From Prolixibacteraceae bacterium (GTDB taxonomy: Bacteria > Bacteroidota > Bacteroidia > Bacteroidales > Prolixibacteraceae), in the NCBI GenBank assembly GCA_019163175.1, contig JAFLKN010000016.1:124001-188000 (forward strand): a stretch of 64,000 bases of DNA, in the 5' to 3' direction. The position numbers and the translations under genes were made by a program. Positions 26,950 to 36,877 of the stretch are shown here, in pieces (positions within the stretch are counted from its first letter, which is position 1; the number at the start of each line of letters is the position of its first letter). The notes below the pieces were generated by a model, which was not told the origin of the DNA, did not search any database, and was given only the letters and a program-made list of their open reading frames with translations.

Positions 26950-27040
26950 CTCAGTGTAACTCTGTGAATACTCTGTTTTTCTCTGTGTTAGAAGAATAGT
27001 TTCACAGAGGTTTACAGAGGAGGCACCGAGGTTCACAGAG
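26950..27040. repeat. Palindromic intergenic element of phased CTCTGTG heptads
   Basis: Four CTCTGTG-like heptads start at 26,950, 26,960, 26,971 and 26,981; four complementary CACAGAG-like heptads start at 27,003, 27,013, 27,024 and 27,034. Both arms use the same 10/11/10 spacing, about one helical turn, so the element is a large imperfect inverted repeat with a 15-base centre. It lies in a 129-base intergenic gap inside the operon. It resembles short dispersed palindromes I recall from many bacterial genomes, and may form an RNA hairpin controlling the downstream genes. Confidence 0.65.
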
Positions 27041-27069
27041 AAAAAATATACCAATAAACTGATTAAATA

Positions 27070-29358
27070 ATGACTCTAATGAAAAATATCACATACATCC
27101 TTTCGTGTCTGTTAATGCTGTTTGCCTGTTCAGGTAAAACCGAAAAGCAGGCACAGCACGATAATACCAACTATGTGAACACATTCATTGGCACCGGCGG
27201 ACATGGACACACCTTCCCCGGGGCAACTGTTCCCTACGGAATGGTACAATTAAGCCCCGATACCCGCACTTTTGGGTGGGATGCCTGTGGTGGTTATCAC
27301 TATTCCGACAGTTCGATTATTGGTTTTAGCCACACGCATTTAAGTGGAACAGGGATCAGCGATTTGGGCGATTTTCTGTTTATGCCTTTTTCCGGGCAAG
27401 CCCAAGTGGTTCCCGGTACTCCTGAAAATCCCGACGTAGGTTATCGCTCACGTTTTAAACACGAAAGCGAAAAAGCAGAACCCGGCTATTATTCGGTTTT
27501 GCTCGACGATGATAACATTCAGGCAGAACTGACATCCAACGTCCGTGCCGGATTTCACCGTTATACCTTTCATCAGGACAAAGTAAAAGGTATTATCATC
27601 GATCTGTCGCACACCATTTATCCCGACCATAATCCATCGCACGAGTTTCAGATCATCAGCAATACTGAAATTGCCGGCTACAAAGGGTCTGGCGGTTGGG
27701 CAAAAGAACAGCATACCTGGTTTCATGCCAAATTCGACCAACCATTTCAATGTGTTTTTTACGACAATGGAAAAATCGTGCCAGATGCGAAATCGGTAAA
27801 ATCGAAAAAACTACTGGCAGTATTGACTTTTGGTACGAAGAACGATCAGAAAGTTTTGGCAAAAGTGGGTATTTCGCATGTCGATTACCAAGGAGCCAAA
27901 AGCAATCTTGAATCTGAGATTAAAGGTTGGGATTTTGATGCGACAAGAAAAGCTGCCCGGGAACTTTGGGCAAAAGAACTCAACCAAATCCAGCTTGAAG
28001 GTGGAACTGAGGATGAAAAAACCATTTTTTACAGTTCGTTGTATCATACAGCCATTTGTCCGAATACGTTTAGCGATGTGGATGGCCGCTACCGCGGAAT
28101 GGACCAGAAAATTCATCAGGCGAACGGTAAAACAATCTATACAGTGTTCTCTTTGTGGGATACTTTCCGTGCAGCTCATCCGCTGAAAACCATTCTCGAT
28201 CCGAAGCGCGACAATGAATTTATTGAAACATTACTCACCAAATACGATCAGGGCGGAACTTTACCCATGTGGGAGTTGATTGGAAACTATACCGGATGTA
28301 TGATTGGTTATCATTCGGTTCCTGTAATTGTTGATGCTTATTTTAAAGGAATCCGTGATTTCGACTTTGAAAAAGCCTACAAAGCAATGGTTGAAACTGC
28401 AAATTATGACACTACCGGAATTCTTTTCCCTTCGAAAGGTGTACAGGAAAAATTAATGCCAAAAGCTAAATTATACAACGAAACCATGGGTTTCATTCCT
28501 TGCGATCTCGAATCAAAATCGGTTTCGAAAGCATTGGAGTATGCCTACAATGACTGGTGTATTGCACAGATGGCCAAGGAATTAGGTAAAACAGAGGATT
28601 ATTCGCGATTTATGGAACGGTCGAAAAGATATATGCAGTATTACGACAAGGAAACTGGTTTTATGCGCGGAAAAAATCAGGATGGTTCATGGACTGAACC
28701 CTTTGATCCTCGAAATTCGCCACACAAAATAAGTAATTACACCGAAGGAAACGCTTTTCAATGGTCGTGGTTCGTGCCTCATGATGTAAACGGGCTGGCT
28801 GAACTGGTTGGCGGAAAAGATAAGTTCGCAGAAAAGCTGGATACGCTTTTTTCAACAAGTTCTGAATTGAAAGGAGAAGATATATCGAGCGATATTACCG
28901 GCTTGATAGGCCAGTATGCGCATGGCAATGAGCCAAGTCACCACATTACGCACCTGTACAATTTTGCAGGTCAGGCATGGAAAACCCAAAAGCTCACCAA
29001 CCAAATTATGCATGAGCTGTATTTCAACAATCCCAATGGGCTGGCCGGAAATGAAGATTGTGGTCAAATGTCTGCCTGGTACGTCTTGAATGCCATGGGC
29101 TTCTATTCATTTTGCCCCGGCAAACCTGTGTATTCCATTGGTCGTCCGGTTTTCGGCAAAGTGAATATTAATTTGCCTTCAGGTAAGACATTTACTATTA
29201 CTGCAAAAAATAATACTCCTGAAAACTGTTATGTACAGTCGGTAAAACTGAATGGAATTGCATTGGAAAAACCATTTTTTAGCCATGAAGATATTTTAAT
29301 GGGCGGAGCTCTGGAATTTGAAATGGGAGAGGTACCGAATACCAAATTGTTCAACTAA
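27070..29358 (+). CDS. GH92 exo-alpha-mannosidase, lipoprotein (classical type)
   Basis: 762 residues. Lipobox L-F-A-C near residue 20. The N-terminal beta-sandwich has the classical GH92 motifs (G-G-H-G-H-T-F-P-G-A-T-V-P-Y-G-M, then G-Y-H-Y and S-H-T-H-L-S-G). The (alpha/alpha)6 domain has the general-acid Glu559 in Y-T-E-G-N-A-F-Q-W, G-N-E-P-S-H-H and the G-N-E-D-C-G-Q-M-S-A-W loop (Asp663). GH92 enzymes are calcium-dependent inverting alpha-mannosidases that trim alpha-1,2, -1,3, -1,4 or -1,6 mannose from chain ends. It follows the palindromic element. Confidence 0.88.
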   Translation: MTLMKNITYILSCLLMLFACSGKTEKQAQHDNTNYVNTFIGTGGHGHTFPGATVPYGMVQLSPDTRTFGWDACGGYHYSDSSIIGFSHTHLSGTGISDLGDFLFMPFSGQAQVVPGTPENPDVGYRSRFKHESEKAEPGYYSVLLDDDNIQAELTSNVRAGFHRYTFHQDKVKGIIIDLSHTIYPDHNPSHEFQIISNTEIAGYKGSGGWAKEQHTWFHAKFDQPFQCVFYDNGKIVPDAKSVKSKKLLAVLTFGTKNDQKVLAKVGISHVDYQGAKSNLESEIKGWDFDATRKAARELWAKELNQIQLEGGTEDEKTIFYSSLYHTAICPNTFSDVDGRYRGMDQKIHQANGKTIYTVFSLWDTFRAAHPLKTILDPKRDNEFIETLLTKYDQGGTLPMWELIGNYTGCMIGYHSVPVIVDAYFKGIRDFDFEKAYKAMVETANYDTTGILFPSKGVQEKLMPKAKLYNETMGFIPCDLESKSVSKALEYAYNDWCIAQMAKELGKTEDYSRFMERSKRYMQYYDKETGFMRGKNQDGSWTEPFDPRNSPHKISNYTEGNAFQWSWFVPHDVNGLAELVGGKDKFAEKLDTLFSTSSELKGEDISSDITGLIGQYAHGNEPSHHITHLYNFAGQAWKTQKLTNQIMHELYFNNPNGLAGNEDCGQMSAWYVLNAMGFYSFCPGKPVYSIGRPVFGKVNINLPSGKTFTITAKNNTPENCYVQSVKLNGIALEKPFFSHEDILMGGALEFEMGEVPNTKLFN

Positions 29359-29370
29359 AACAAAAACGCT

Positions 29371-30639
29371 ATGAACCGAATTGCAATACTTTTAATCATT
29401 GTCATACTCCCGGCTTTAAATTTGAATGCACAGAATAAGCATGCAAAAAGTAGCAAATATATGAGCTATAAAGGGCTTGTAATGGCTGGTTATCAAGGCT
29501 GGTTTCGGGCACCCAAGGACGGATTACTTTATCCTGACGAAAAACAGGTACGGATTGATATGTGGCCCGATGTGAGCGAATACGAGAAAACGTATCCGAC
29601 TGGATTGAAGCTGGCCGATGGAAGTACTGCCCGCTTTTTCAGTTCAACCGATAAAAGTACGGTCGATCTGCATTTTAAATGGATGAAGCAATATGGGATA
29701 GATGGCGTTTTTATGCAGCGCTTTTTTAACATGACCAAGCCCAATGGTCCGCGTAACAGAACTACCGTCGTCCTTAAAAATGCGTTCGAGGCCGCTTCGA
29801 AATACGAACGTGCCATTGCTATAATGTATGATTTATCGGGCTTAAAAGCCACAGGAGAAGATTGTTCTTCGATTATTGAAGACTGGAAATACCTGGTTGA
29901 TTCGCTTAAAGTGACCAATCAGGAAGGTGCTAAAACCTACTTGCAGCACAACGGCAAACCGCTGGTAACCATTTGGGGCATAGGTTTCCCCGACCGATCT
30001 TATAACATTCGCAAAATCGGACTCGACCGTTTAATCGATTTTCTGAAAAATGATCCGAAATATGGTGGCTGTTCGGTGATGCTGGGCGTTCCCACATTCT
30101 GGCGCGATCTGAACGCTGATTGCAATCCCGACCCGTATTTACACGAGCTAATTAAACAGGCCGACATTGTGCTTCCCTGGATGGTTCAGCGCTTTTCTCC
30201 CTTGCTACACAACGACATGGACCGTTATCGCGATGTAATTCTTGCCGACATCAAATGGTGTCGCGAAAATCATATCGACTATGTACCCTGCGTTTATCCG
30301 GGATTTAGCTGGCATAACCTAAGTCGTTTTGAGTTTCCCGACAATGTGAAACCATCTGGCTCGATTCCCCGCCAGGGCGGACGTTTTTACTGGCAACAAT
30401 TATCTACGGCCATCAATGCCGGAGCAACCATGCTTTATGTGGCCATGTTTGACGAAGTGAACGAGGGAACTGCTATTTTTAAATGCTCCGACAACCCGCC
30501 AGTGAGCGATGTGGCAAAATTTGTGGGAATCGATGGGAAACCTTCCGACCATTATTTATGGTTGACCGGAGAAGCAGCAAAAATGTTACGAAAAGAAATT
30601 CCGGTGAATTTGGGGTTACCTGAACGGGTGAAAAAATAG
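29371..30639 (+). CDS. GH99-like endo-alpha-mannosidase (copy 2)
   Basis: 422 residues, Sec signal peptide ending N-A-Q (about 1-21). The GH71/99-type domain begins M-S-Y-K-G-L-V-M-A-G-Y-Q-G-W-F; the Glu pair is E362-V-N-E365-G-T. Periplasmic by signal. It lies 12 bases after the GH92 gene and is close in sequence to copy 3, suggesting duplication. Likely an internal or branch-point cut in the same glycan. Confidence 0.7.
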   Translation: MNRIAILLIIVILPALNLNAQNKHAKSSKYMSYKGLVMAGYQGWFRAPKDGLLYPDEKQVRIDMWPDVSEYEKTYPTGLKLADGSTARFFSSTDKSTVDLHFKWMKQYGIDGVFMQRFFNMTKPNGPRNRTTVVLKNAFEAASKYERAIAIMYDLSGLKATGEDCSSIIEDWKYLVDSLKVTNQEGAKTYLQHNGKPLVTIWGIGFPDRSYNIRKIGLDRLIDFLKNDPKYGGCSVMLGVPTFWRDLNADCNPDPYLHELIKQADIVLPWMVQRFSPLLHNDMDRYRDVILADIKWCRENHIDYVPCVYPGFSWHNLSRFEFPDNVKPSGSIPRQGGRFYWQQLSTAINAGATMLYVAMFDEVNEGTAIFKCSDNPPVSDVAKFVGIDGKPSDHYLWLTGEAAKMLRKEIPVNLGLPERVKK

Positions 30640-30656
30640 TTGAAAAAACGAAGATT

Positions 30657-31571
30657 ATGGGGCACAGGAAATATTTAAAAGACCGATTATTCATTTCATT
30701 CTTAATTCTCCTGATTTCTTTTACAATATGCGTTTCTGTTGAGGCAGCGGGTATTGATAAGAAAAATGCCTCAAAATCGGGTTGGTCTTTGGCTGCTTAC
30801 AATTTCGGAAGTCTTGGTAAACTTTCGCCTGAAGCACAAATTGACCTTCTGAAAAAAACAGGTTACAAAGGGATCATTTTAAGTTGCGAAACAAAAGAAG
30901 ACTTTCAAAATCTGGACAGGTACTTTGAAAAGGCCGGGAAGATCAAAGATTTTAAAATTGAAGCGGTTTTCGAACGGTACAACTTCACCGATTCAACATC
31001 CAGAAAAGAACGATGGAGAAAGGTAGTTGATAAGATTTCAGGTACCGGCGCCAAACTGTGGATCATTTTCGGGAAAAAGGCGGAAGGAATTACCGATGGT
31101 TTTATTGAAGCGAAATTGAGTGAAATGGTCAGCTATTCAGCGAGTAAAAAAGTTGAAGTGATACTTTACCCGCACAGCAAATGTTACATTGCCTCGGCTG
31201 AAACAGCGTTACCTTTTATTGAAAAGATTGGCCATCCCAACCTGAAACTGGCAGTGCACCTTTGCCATGAAATTCGTGCAGGAAACGGATCGCGTATAGA
31301 TCAGGTGTTTGACCGGGTTAAAGACCACATTGGCGCTGTTACGCTCGCCGGAACCGATTCTGTGGCCGATTTTTCGGCTCCAAAACTGATGGATAGCAGT
31401 ACCATTATGCCTCTGGGACGAGGAAACTACGACCTTAACCGTTTCCTTGAACCACTCCGGAATTCAGGATACAAAGGTGTTGTAGGGTTTATCAACTTCA
31501 AGATTGAAGAAGATCCGGAAACTTATCTCGATGCCTCCATGAAGGTTTGGAGGACATTAACTAAACAATGA
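30657..31571 (+). CDS. Exported TIM-barrel isomerase/lyase-like protein (copy 1)
   Basis: 304 residues with an N-terminal signal segment (about 1-31, ending V-E-A-A). The rest follows the xylose-isomerase-like/AP-endonuclease-2 TIM-barrel pattern, including repeated beta-alpha units with Y-K-G-I-I-L, K-L-W-I-I-F and G-Y-K-G-V-V. Similar exported proteins act as 3-keto-glycoside lyases or epimerases in Bacteroidota. Metal-binding residues are not obvious, so function is uncertain. It sits between a GH99-like gene and a sulfatase. Confidence 0.5.
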   Translation: MGHRKYLKDRLFISFLILLISFTICVSVEAAGIDKKNASKSGWSLAAYNFGSLGKLSPEAQIDLLKKTGYKGIILSCETKEDFQNLDRYFEKAGKIKDFKIEAVFERYNFTDSTSRKERWRKVVDKISGTGAKLWIIFGKKAEGITDGFIEAKLSEMVSYSASKKVEVILYPHSKCYIASAETALPFIEKIGHPNLKLAVHLCHEIRAGNGSRIDQVFDRVKDHIGAVTLAGTDSVADFSAPKLMDSSTIMPLGRGNYDLNRFLEPLRNSGYKGVVGFINFKIEEDPETYLDASMKVWRTLTKQ

Positions 31572-31584
31572 AAACAAGATAGAT

Positions 31585-32955
31585 ATGAAAAATTCGATAT
31601 TGCTCATGGCTGCCGTAGCCGGATCGCTAGTTGCTCACGAAGCTTCGGCGGCAAAGACAAACCGGCAAAAATCCGATAAAAATGTACTGTTTATAGTTGT
31701 CGATGATCTGACAACCACCTTGGGTTGTTATGGTCATCCAACAGTTAAAACCCCCAACATCGATCGGTTGGCCAAAATGGGTGTCCGGTATAATCATGCT
31801 TATTGCAATTATGCTGTTTGCGGACCAAGCCGTTCGTCGTTCCTCACCGGATTAAAGCCCGAAACAACCACGATTCTCGACAATCGGAAAACCCTTCAGT
31901 CGGTGCTTGGTGACCGGGTTACTTTGCCCTATTTGTTTAAGCAGAATGGTTTTTACACCATGAGTCTGGGAAAAGTTTTTCACGGCGACAAAGATCACAA
32001 CGACCCAAAAGCATGGGACGAAATTTACGGATATAGTCCAACTCCGATTGGTAAAACCGGCGAAAAACGCAATATGACCGATGGTGTACTAAAATGGTGC
32101 GAATGGATGTCTGCCGAAGGCGACGACGAAGACCAGCCCGACGGACAAATTGCCCGGAAAGCAGTTGAATTTATTTCAGCAAAGAAAGAAAAGCCTTTCT
32201 TTCTGGCAGTGGGATTTCACAAACCGCACGACCCGTTTTTTGCGCCAAAAAAATACTTCGACATGTATCCGCTCGAAGTGTGCAATCCGCCGGTTTTGCC
32301 TGAAGGATGGAAGCCTCCTTACAAGCACACTTTGCCAGGCGAATCGGATGTTTTCAATAAGTTTACCGATAAGGACAAGCGCGAATTTCTGCGATCGTAT
32401 TATGCCTGCACCAGCTTTTTAGATGCACAGGTGGGTAAACTCCTGAAAGTCCTGGAAGAAACCAATCAGCTCGAAAACACATTGATCGTATTTTTTGGCG
32501 ATCATGGCTACCATTTGGGCGAACACAACTGGTGGAACAAAGTGACCATTTTCGAAAAAGGCACAAGGGCGCCATTTTTCATGGCCGGTCAATCGGTTGG
32601 TAAAAAGGGAGTTGTATCGAATGCGATGTTCGAATACATCGATATTTACCCTACACTGGCCGAATTGCTGAAACTCAAAAATACTCCTGAATATCTCGAA
32701 GGAAAGAGCTTTGCCAAAGTGGTGAAAAATCCTTCAAAACCATTCCGTAGTTCAGTTCAGGCGGTTGTCTCTCGTGGAGATATGCTTGGCCGGATGGTTA
32801 AAAATGAGAAATGGCGATACATCGAATGGGACAAAGGCCAGAAAGGCATTGAATTGTACGATCAGCTGAATGATCCGGTTGAATATAATAATCTAGCCAA
32901 CCTTCCGGAATACGCAGAAACTATTCAGGAAATGAAGAAGTTAATGTATCATTAA
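31585..32955 (+). CDS. Type I sulfatase, iduronate-2-sulfatase-like (copy 2)
   Basis: 456 residues with signal peptide (cleaved near H-E-A-S-A-A). V-V-D-D-L opens the fold, formylglycine site C79-G-P-S-R, and G-D-H-G-Y-H-L-G-E-H-N-W-W-N-K late in the chain, the pattern of the iduronate-2-sulfatase-like group. Enzymes of this group remove 2-O-sulfates of uronic acids or related positions, but the substrate here is unknown. It is 14 bases after the TIM-barrel gene. Confidence 0.82.
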   Translation: MKNSILLMAAVAGSLVAHEASAAKTNRQKSDKNVLFIVVDDLTTTLGCYGHPTVKTPNIDRLAKMGVRYNHAYCNYAVCGPSRSSFLTGLKPETTTILDNRKTLQSVLGDRVTLPYLFKQNGFYTMSLGKVFHGDKDHNDPKAWDEIYGYSPTPIGKTGEKRNMTDGVLKWCEWMSAEGDDEDQPDGQIARKAVEFISAKKEKPFFLAVGFHKPHDPFFAPKKYFDMYPLEVCNPPVLPEGWKPPYKHTLPGESDVFNKFTDKDKREFLRSYYACTSFLDAQVGKLLKVLEETNQLENTLIVFFGDHGYHLGEHNWWNKVTIFEKGTRAPFFMAGQSVGKKGVVSNAMFEYIDIYPTLAELLKLKNTPEYLEGKSFAKVVKNPSKPFRSSVQAVVSRGDMLGRMVKNEKWRYIEWDKGQKGIELYDQLNDPVEYNNLANLPEYAETIQEMKKLMYH

Positions 32956-32993
32956 GAAAAATTACGAACCAATACTTACAAAAGATAAACCTA

Positions 32994-35249
32994 ATGAAAC
33001 CATTATTTGCAACCTTACTTATTTTGTTCTTTCTGTTGCCTCTGGCCGGAAAATCACAAACAGGCAAAGATCCTGTCGACCATGTAAATCCCTACATGGG
33101 CAACATTAGTCATTTGCTGGTACCCACCTTTCCAACCGTCCATTTGCCCAACAGCATGTTACGGGTTTATCCTGAAAGGGGCGATTTTACGGGCGACTTA
33201 TTAAAAGGCCTACCACTGGTAGTTACTAGTCACAGGGGTAAATCGGCCTTCAATCTTAGTCCGTTTCAGGGAAGCGATAAAGCATTGCAACCAGTATTAA
33301 ATTACAGCTACGATCTTGAAAAAATCAGGCCGTATTCCTATTCGGTTTACCTCGACGATCAGCAAACCACCATTGAATACGCCGTTTCGCATCAGGCAGC
33401 TATTTATAGCATGGAGTTTGCAAAAACAGAACCGGTGTCGCTCATCGTAAACTCAAAAGATGGCGAATTAAAATGGAATGGAACAGCAATATCAGGTTAT
33501 CAACAACTGGAAAACAACACACGGGTTTTTATTTATCTTGAACCCGAAACAAAGCCAGCGAAGCAAGTTGCATTGGTTAATAATCAGATCAAAGAAGAAC
33601 AAAGCACCGCAAAAGGGAGGAATGCCTGTTTGGTCTTAAAATATCCTGAAAATACAGGTTCAGTAAAAATTCGCTACGGAATTTCGTTCATCAGCGAAGA
33701 GCAGGCAGCAAAAAACCTTAGCCGCGAAATTTCAAATTTCGACCTGAAAAAAGTAGCCCAAAAAGGCCGTGAGATTTGGAACAAAGCTTTGCAGAAAACG
33801 AGTGTGAGCGGGGGAACTCCAGATGAACTATCCGTTTTTTACACCTCGGTTTACCGCACTTACGAACGTCCGGTCTGCATTTCTGAAGATGGAAAATACT
33901 TCAGCGCGTTCGACCATAAAATACACAACGACGAAGGCAAACCATTTTTCACCGACGACTGGATTTGGGATACTTATCGGGCCACCCATCCGCTTCGCGT
34001 AATTACTGAGCCTGAAATGGAGCAGAATATCATCTACTCGTTTCTCCGGATGTCGGAACAAATGGAAAACTTTTGGTGGCCAACTTTCCCTGAAATTACT
34101 GGCGACAGTCGCCGAATGAATTCGAACCACGGAGTTGCAACAGTTATCGATGCTTATAAGAAAGGGATTAAAGGCTTCGATCTGGCAAAAGTTTACGAAG
34201 CCTGTAAAATGGGCATCACCGAAAAAACGCTGGCTCCCTGGTCGGGTAAACCTGCCGGCGAACTGGATAAGTTTTACAAAGAACATGGCTACATTCCGGC
34301 ATTAAAAGAAGGCGAATCCGAAACGATTGCCGAAGTGCACCATTTTGAAAGAAGGCAGCCTGTTGCTGTAACATTGGGAACGGCCTACGATGAGTGGTGC
34401 CTTGCTCAAATTGCCAAAGAGCTCGGCAATACCAACGATTTTGAATATTTTCAGAAGCGATCGTTGAATTACCGCAACCTGTTTCATCCTGAAACTCATT
34501 TTTTCCATCCGAAAGACAAAGGCGGAAAGTTTATTCAGCCTTTTGATTATGTATTTTCAGGAGGACAGGGAGCCCGTGGATTTTACGGCGAGAACAACGC
34601 GTGGATCTACCGTTGGGACGTGCAACACAACATTGCCGATCTGATCAAATTGATGAACGGCAATCAGAATTTCATAAAAAACCTCGACGATATGTTTGCA
34701 CAGCCATTGGGCAAGGGCAAATTCGATTTCTATGCACAATTGCCCGACCATACAGGCAACGTTGGGCAATTTTCGATGGCCAACGAGCCGTCGCTGCACA
34801 TTCCATACCTGTACAATTATGCCGGTCAGCCCTGGAAAACCCAGAAACGCATCCGCACATTGCTCGATCAGTGGTTCCGAAACGATTTGATGGGTGTTCC
34901 CGGCGATGAAGATGGAGGTGGAATGTCGGCATTTGTTGTTTTTTCTCAAATGGGCTTTTATCCTGTAACTCCCGGATTACCAATCTACAACATCGGAAGT
35001 CCTGTTTTCAGCGAATCGGTGGTTCAATTGGGCAATGGCAAGAAATTTAAAATCGTTGCAGAGAATGCCGGTCCTCAAAATAAATACATACAATCGGCAA
35101 AACTGAATGGAAAGAACTGGGACAAACCCTGGTTTAGTCATGATGACCTAAAAAATGGCGGTGAGTTACAACTTATAATGGGGCCAAAAGCCAACAAAAC
35201 ATGGGGCGCGAAGCCCGAAAATGCACCACCGTCGTTTGTTTCTAATTAG
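32994..35249 (+). CDS. GH92-like alpha-mannosidase, divergent subgroup (copy 2)
   Basis: 751 residues, signal peptide about 1-22. The catalytic half matches GH92: E533 in G-E-N-N-A-W-I-Y as the general-acid equivalent, A-N-E-P-S-L-H-I, and G-D638-E-D640-G-G-G-M-S-A-F. The N-terminal half differs: the classical G-H-G-H-T-F-P-G-A-T and G-Y-H-Y motifs are replaced by H-L-L-V-P-T-F-P-T-V-H-L-P. It therefore probably has a different substrate pocket, for example for a sulfated or otherwise decorated mannose. Sulfatase genes flank it. Confidence 0.75.
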   Translation: MKPLFATLLILFFLLPLAGKSQTGKDPVDHVNPYMGNISHLLVPTFPTVHLPNSMLRVYPERGDFTGDLLKGLPLVVTSHRGKSAFNLSPFQGSDKALQPVLNYSYDLEKIRPYSYSVYLDDQQTTIEYAVSHQAAIYSMEFAKTEPVSLIVNSKDGELKWNGTAISGYQQLENNTRVFIYLEPETKPAKQVALVNNQIKEEQSTAKGRNACLVLKYPENTGSVKIRYGISFISEEQAAKNLSREISNFDLKKVAQKGREIWNKALQKTSVSGGTPDELSVFYTSVYRTYERPVCISEDGKYFSAFDHKIHNDEGKPFFTDDWIWDTYRATHPLRVITEPEMEQNIIYSFLRMSEQMENFWWPTFPEITGDSRRMNSNHGVATVIDAYKKGIKGFDLAKVYEACKMGITEKTLAPWSGKPAGELDKFYKEHGYIPALKEGESETIAEVHHFERRQPVAVTLGTAYDEWCLAQIAKELGNTNDFEYFQKRSLNYRNLFHPETHFFHPKDKGGKFIQPFDYVFSGGQGARGFYGENNAWIYRWDVQHNIADLIKLMNGNQNFIKNLDDMFAQPLGKGKFDFYAQLPDHTGNVGQFSMANEPSLHIPYLYNYAGQPWKTQKRIRTLLDQWFRNDLMGVPGDEDGGGMSAFVVFSQMGFYPVTPGLPIYNIGSPVFSESVVQLGNGKKFKIVAENAGPQNKYIQSAKLNGKNWDKPWFSHDDLKNGGELQLIMGPKANKTWGAKPENAPPSFVSN

Positions 35250-35274
35250 TCGTCAAAGTTTCGAAAAGAAAATT

Positions 35275-36858
35275 ATGAAAGAGCTAAGAAAATCTGTCGT
35301 ACTACTTGGAGGTTTGGTTGTAAGTTCAAGCTTTCTGTCTTTTTCTCAAGAGAAAGCAAAGCCTAATATCCTCCTGATAATGACCGACCAGCAAGCCTGG
35401 GATGCAGTGGGCTATTCAGGAAATAAAAAGATTAAAACGCCGAATTTAGACAGGTTGGCAAGTGAGGGTATAAATTTTAGTCATGCTGTGACACCGTGCC
35501 CTGTTTGCACACCTGCCCGTACTTCTATCTTAACCGGTCGATTAACCGAAACGACCACCATCCGAAATAACAATGATGCCAAAACAGGCGATTGTTATTA
35601 TCCCACGTTCGATGAAATTCTTACGAAAAGAGGATATGCCACCGAAGTTTATGGCAAATTCCATTCGCCCGAACACATGGCAAGAGTGTACATGAATCCT
35701 CCGGTAGAAGGAATGAATGGCACTGACCCTATTGTACACTGGGAACCCATTTACGTAAAATACATCAGAGCGAAATTTCCCAAAAGGCCTTTGAAACCAG
35801 GCGAACTATACGAAACTACTTTCTACGGAGGCACGGTTCCTTACCGACTCGATCCAACCGACCGGTACTATAAATATCTGCCTTCAGGAATAATCCCTGA
35901 AGATGAACTAAAACGGAAATTGAGTCAGGCTGATATTTATGGAGTGCTCGATTTGCCTGCTGATTATACCATTACTGCTGTACAGGGCAAGCAAACAATT
36001 GATGCTTTGGAACGATTGAAAAATGAACAGTTTATGCTGACCTGCTCTTTTCACTGTCCGCATGTGCCAATAACTCCTTCAGAACCCTTCGCTTCGATGT
36101 ACAAAGCATCCGAAATGCTGACACCCCTTTCGATCGAAGACAGCAGGAAAAACTCGCCTTACAATCCGGGTAAAATTGAGGTTCCGTACAACGAAAAAGA
36201 CAAAGTGCAGTACATGACTGCCAACTACTATGCATTTGTTACCGAAATCGATGAATGGGTTGGAAAAATTCTGAAAAAACTGGATGATTTGAAATTAACC
36301 GACAACACGCTGGTAATCTTTGTTTCCGACCATGGCGAAATGCTTGGTGCACATGGGATGCGTGGTAAATTCAATTTCTACGAAGAGTCGGTAAGGGTGC
36401 CTTTTTTATTTCGTTATCCTGGGAAGATTAAAGCAGGTCAAATCGTTTCAACTCCGGTTTCAGTTCTCAATATTTTCCCGACAATTCTCGAATATGCAGG
36501 TTTAAAAAATATTGCTTCGGATGGTTATTCGCTAAAAGGGGTAATGGAAGGAACCGCATTGCCCAAATATGATTTTGCGATATCGGAATGGGACTGGCAC
36601 AATGAAAATGTCCCGTCAATAATGATCCGTACAGAGCATTGGAAATTGATGACCACGCACCGAACCGGAGGCAAAAATGTGGAGGCGCTTTTCGATTTGA
36701 AAAACGACCCGTTTGAAATAAATAACCTTTTGGGAACAAATCCTGAACGATTCAAATACCAAAAAACGGCCGAAGATTTGCGTTCGAAATTGGTGGAATA
36801 CTTGAATGAGCTTAACTACCCGCTTGTCAAAGGGATAGAGAAAAGAATTTTGTTTTAA
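35275..36858 (+). CDS. Type I sulfatase (copy 3)
   Basis: 527 residues from ATG 35,275; an upstream ATG at 35,221 would overlap the GH92 gene and delay the signal peptide. M-T-D-Q-Q-A-W-D-A-V-G-Y-S-G opens the fold, the formylglycine site is C78-T-P-A-R, and S-D-H-G-E-M-L-G-A-H-G appears late. The T-D-Q-Q start and G-A-H-G motif are shared with copy 5, suggesting the same sulfatase subfamily. Likely periplasmic. Confidence 0.83.
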   Translation: MKELRKSVVLLGGLVVSSSFLSFSQEKAKPNILLIMTDQQAWDAVGYSGNKKIKTPNLDRLASEGINFSHAVTPCPVCTPARTSILTGRLTETTTIRNNNDAKTGDCYYPTFDEILTKRGYATEVYGKFHSPEHMARVYMNPPVEGMNGTDPIVHWEPIYVKYIRAKFPKRPLKPGELYETTFYGGTVPYRLDPTDRYYKYLPSGIIPEDELKRKLSQADIYGVLDLPADYTITAVQGKQTIDALERLKNEQFMLTCSFHCPHVPITPSEPFASMYKASEMLTPLSIEDSRKNSPYNPGKIEVPYNEKDKVQYMTANYYAFVTEIDEWVGKILKKLDDLKLTDNTLVIFVSDHGEMLGAHGMRGKFNFYEESVRVPFLFRYPGKIKAGQIVSTPVSVLNIFPTILEYAGLKNIASDGYSLKGVMEGTALPKYDFAISEWDWHNENVPSIMIRTEHWKLMTTHRTGGKNVEALFDLKNDPFEINNLLGTNPERFKYQKTAEDLRSKLVEYLNELNYPLVKGIEKRILF

Positions 36859-36877
36859 TGCTGTAATAATTTTTGAA

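Noticed and set aside
26950-27040. Possible small CRISPR array
   Set aside because: Units are 7 bases with spacers of 3-4 bases in inverted orientation; it is a palindromic element, not an array of 20-40-base repeats with unique spacers.
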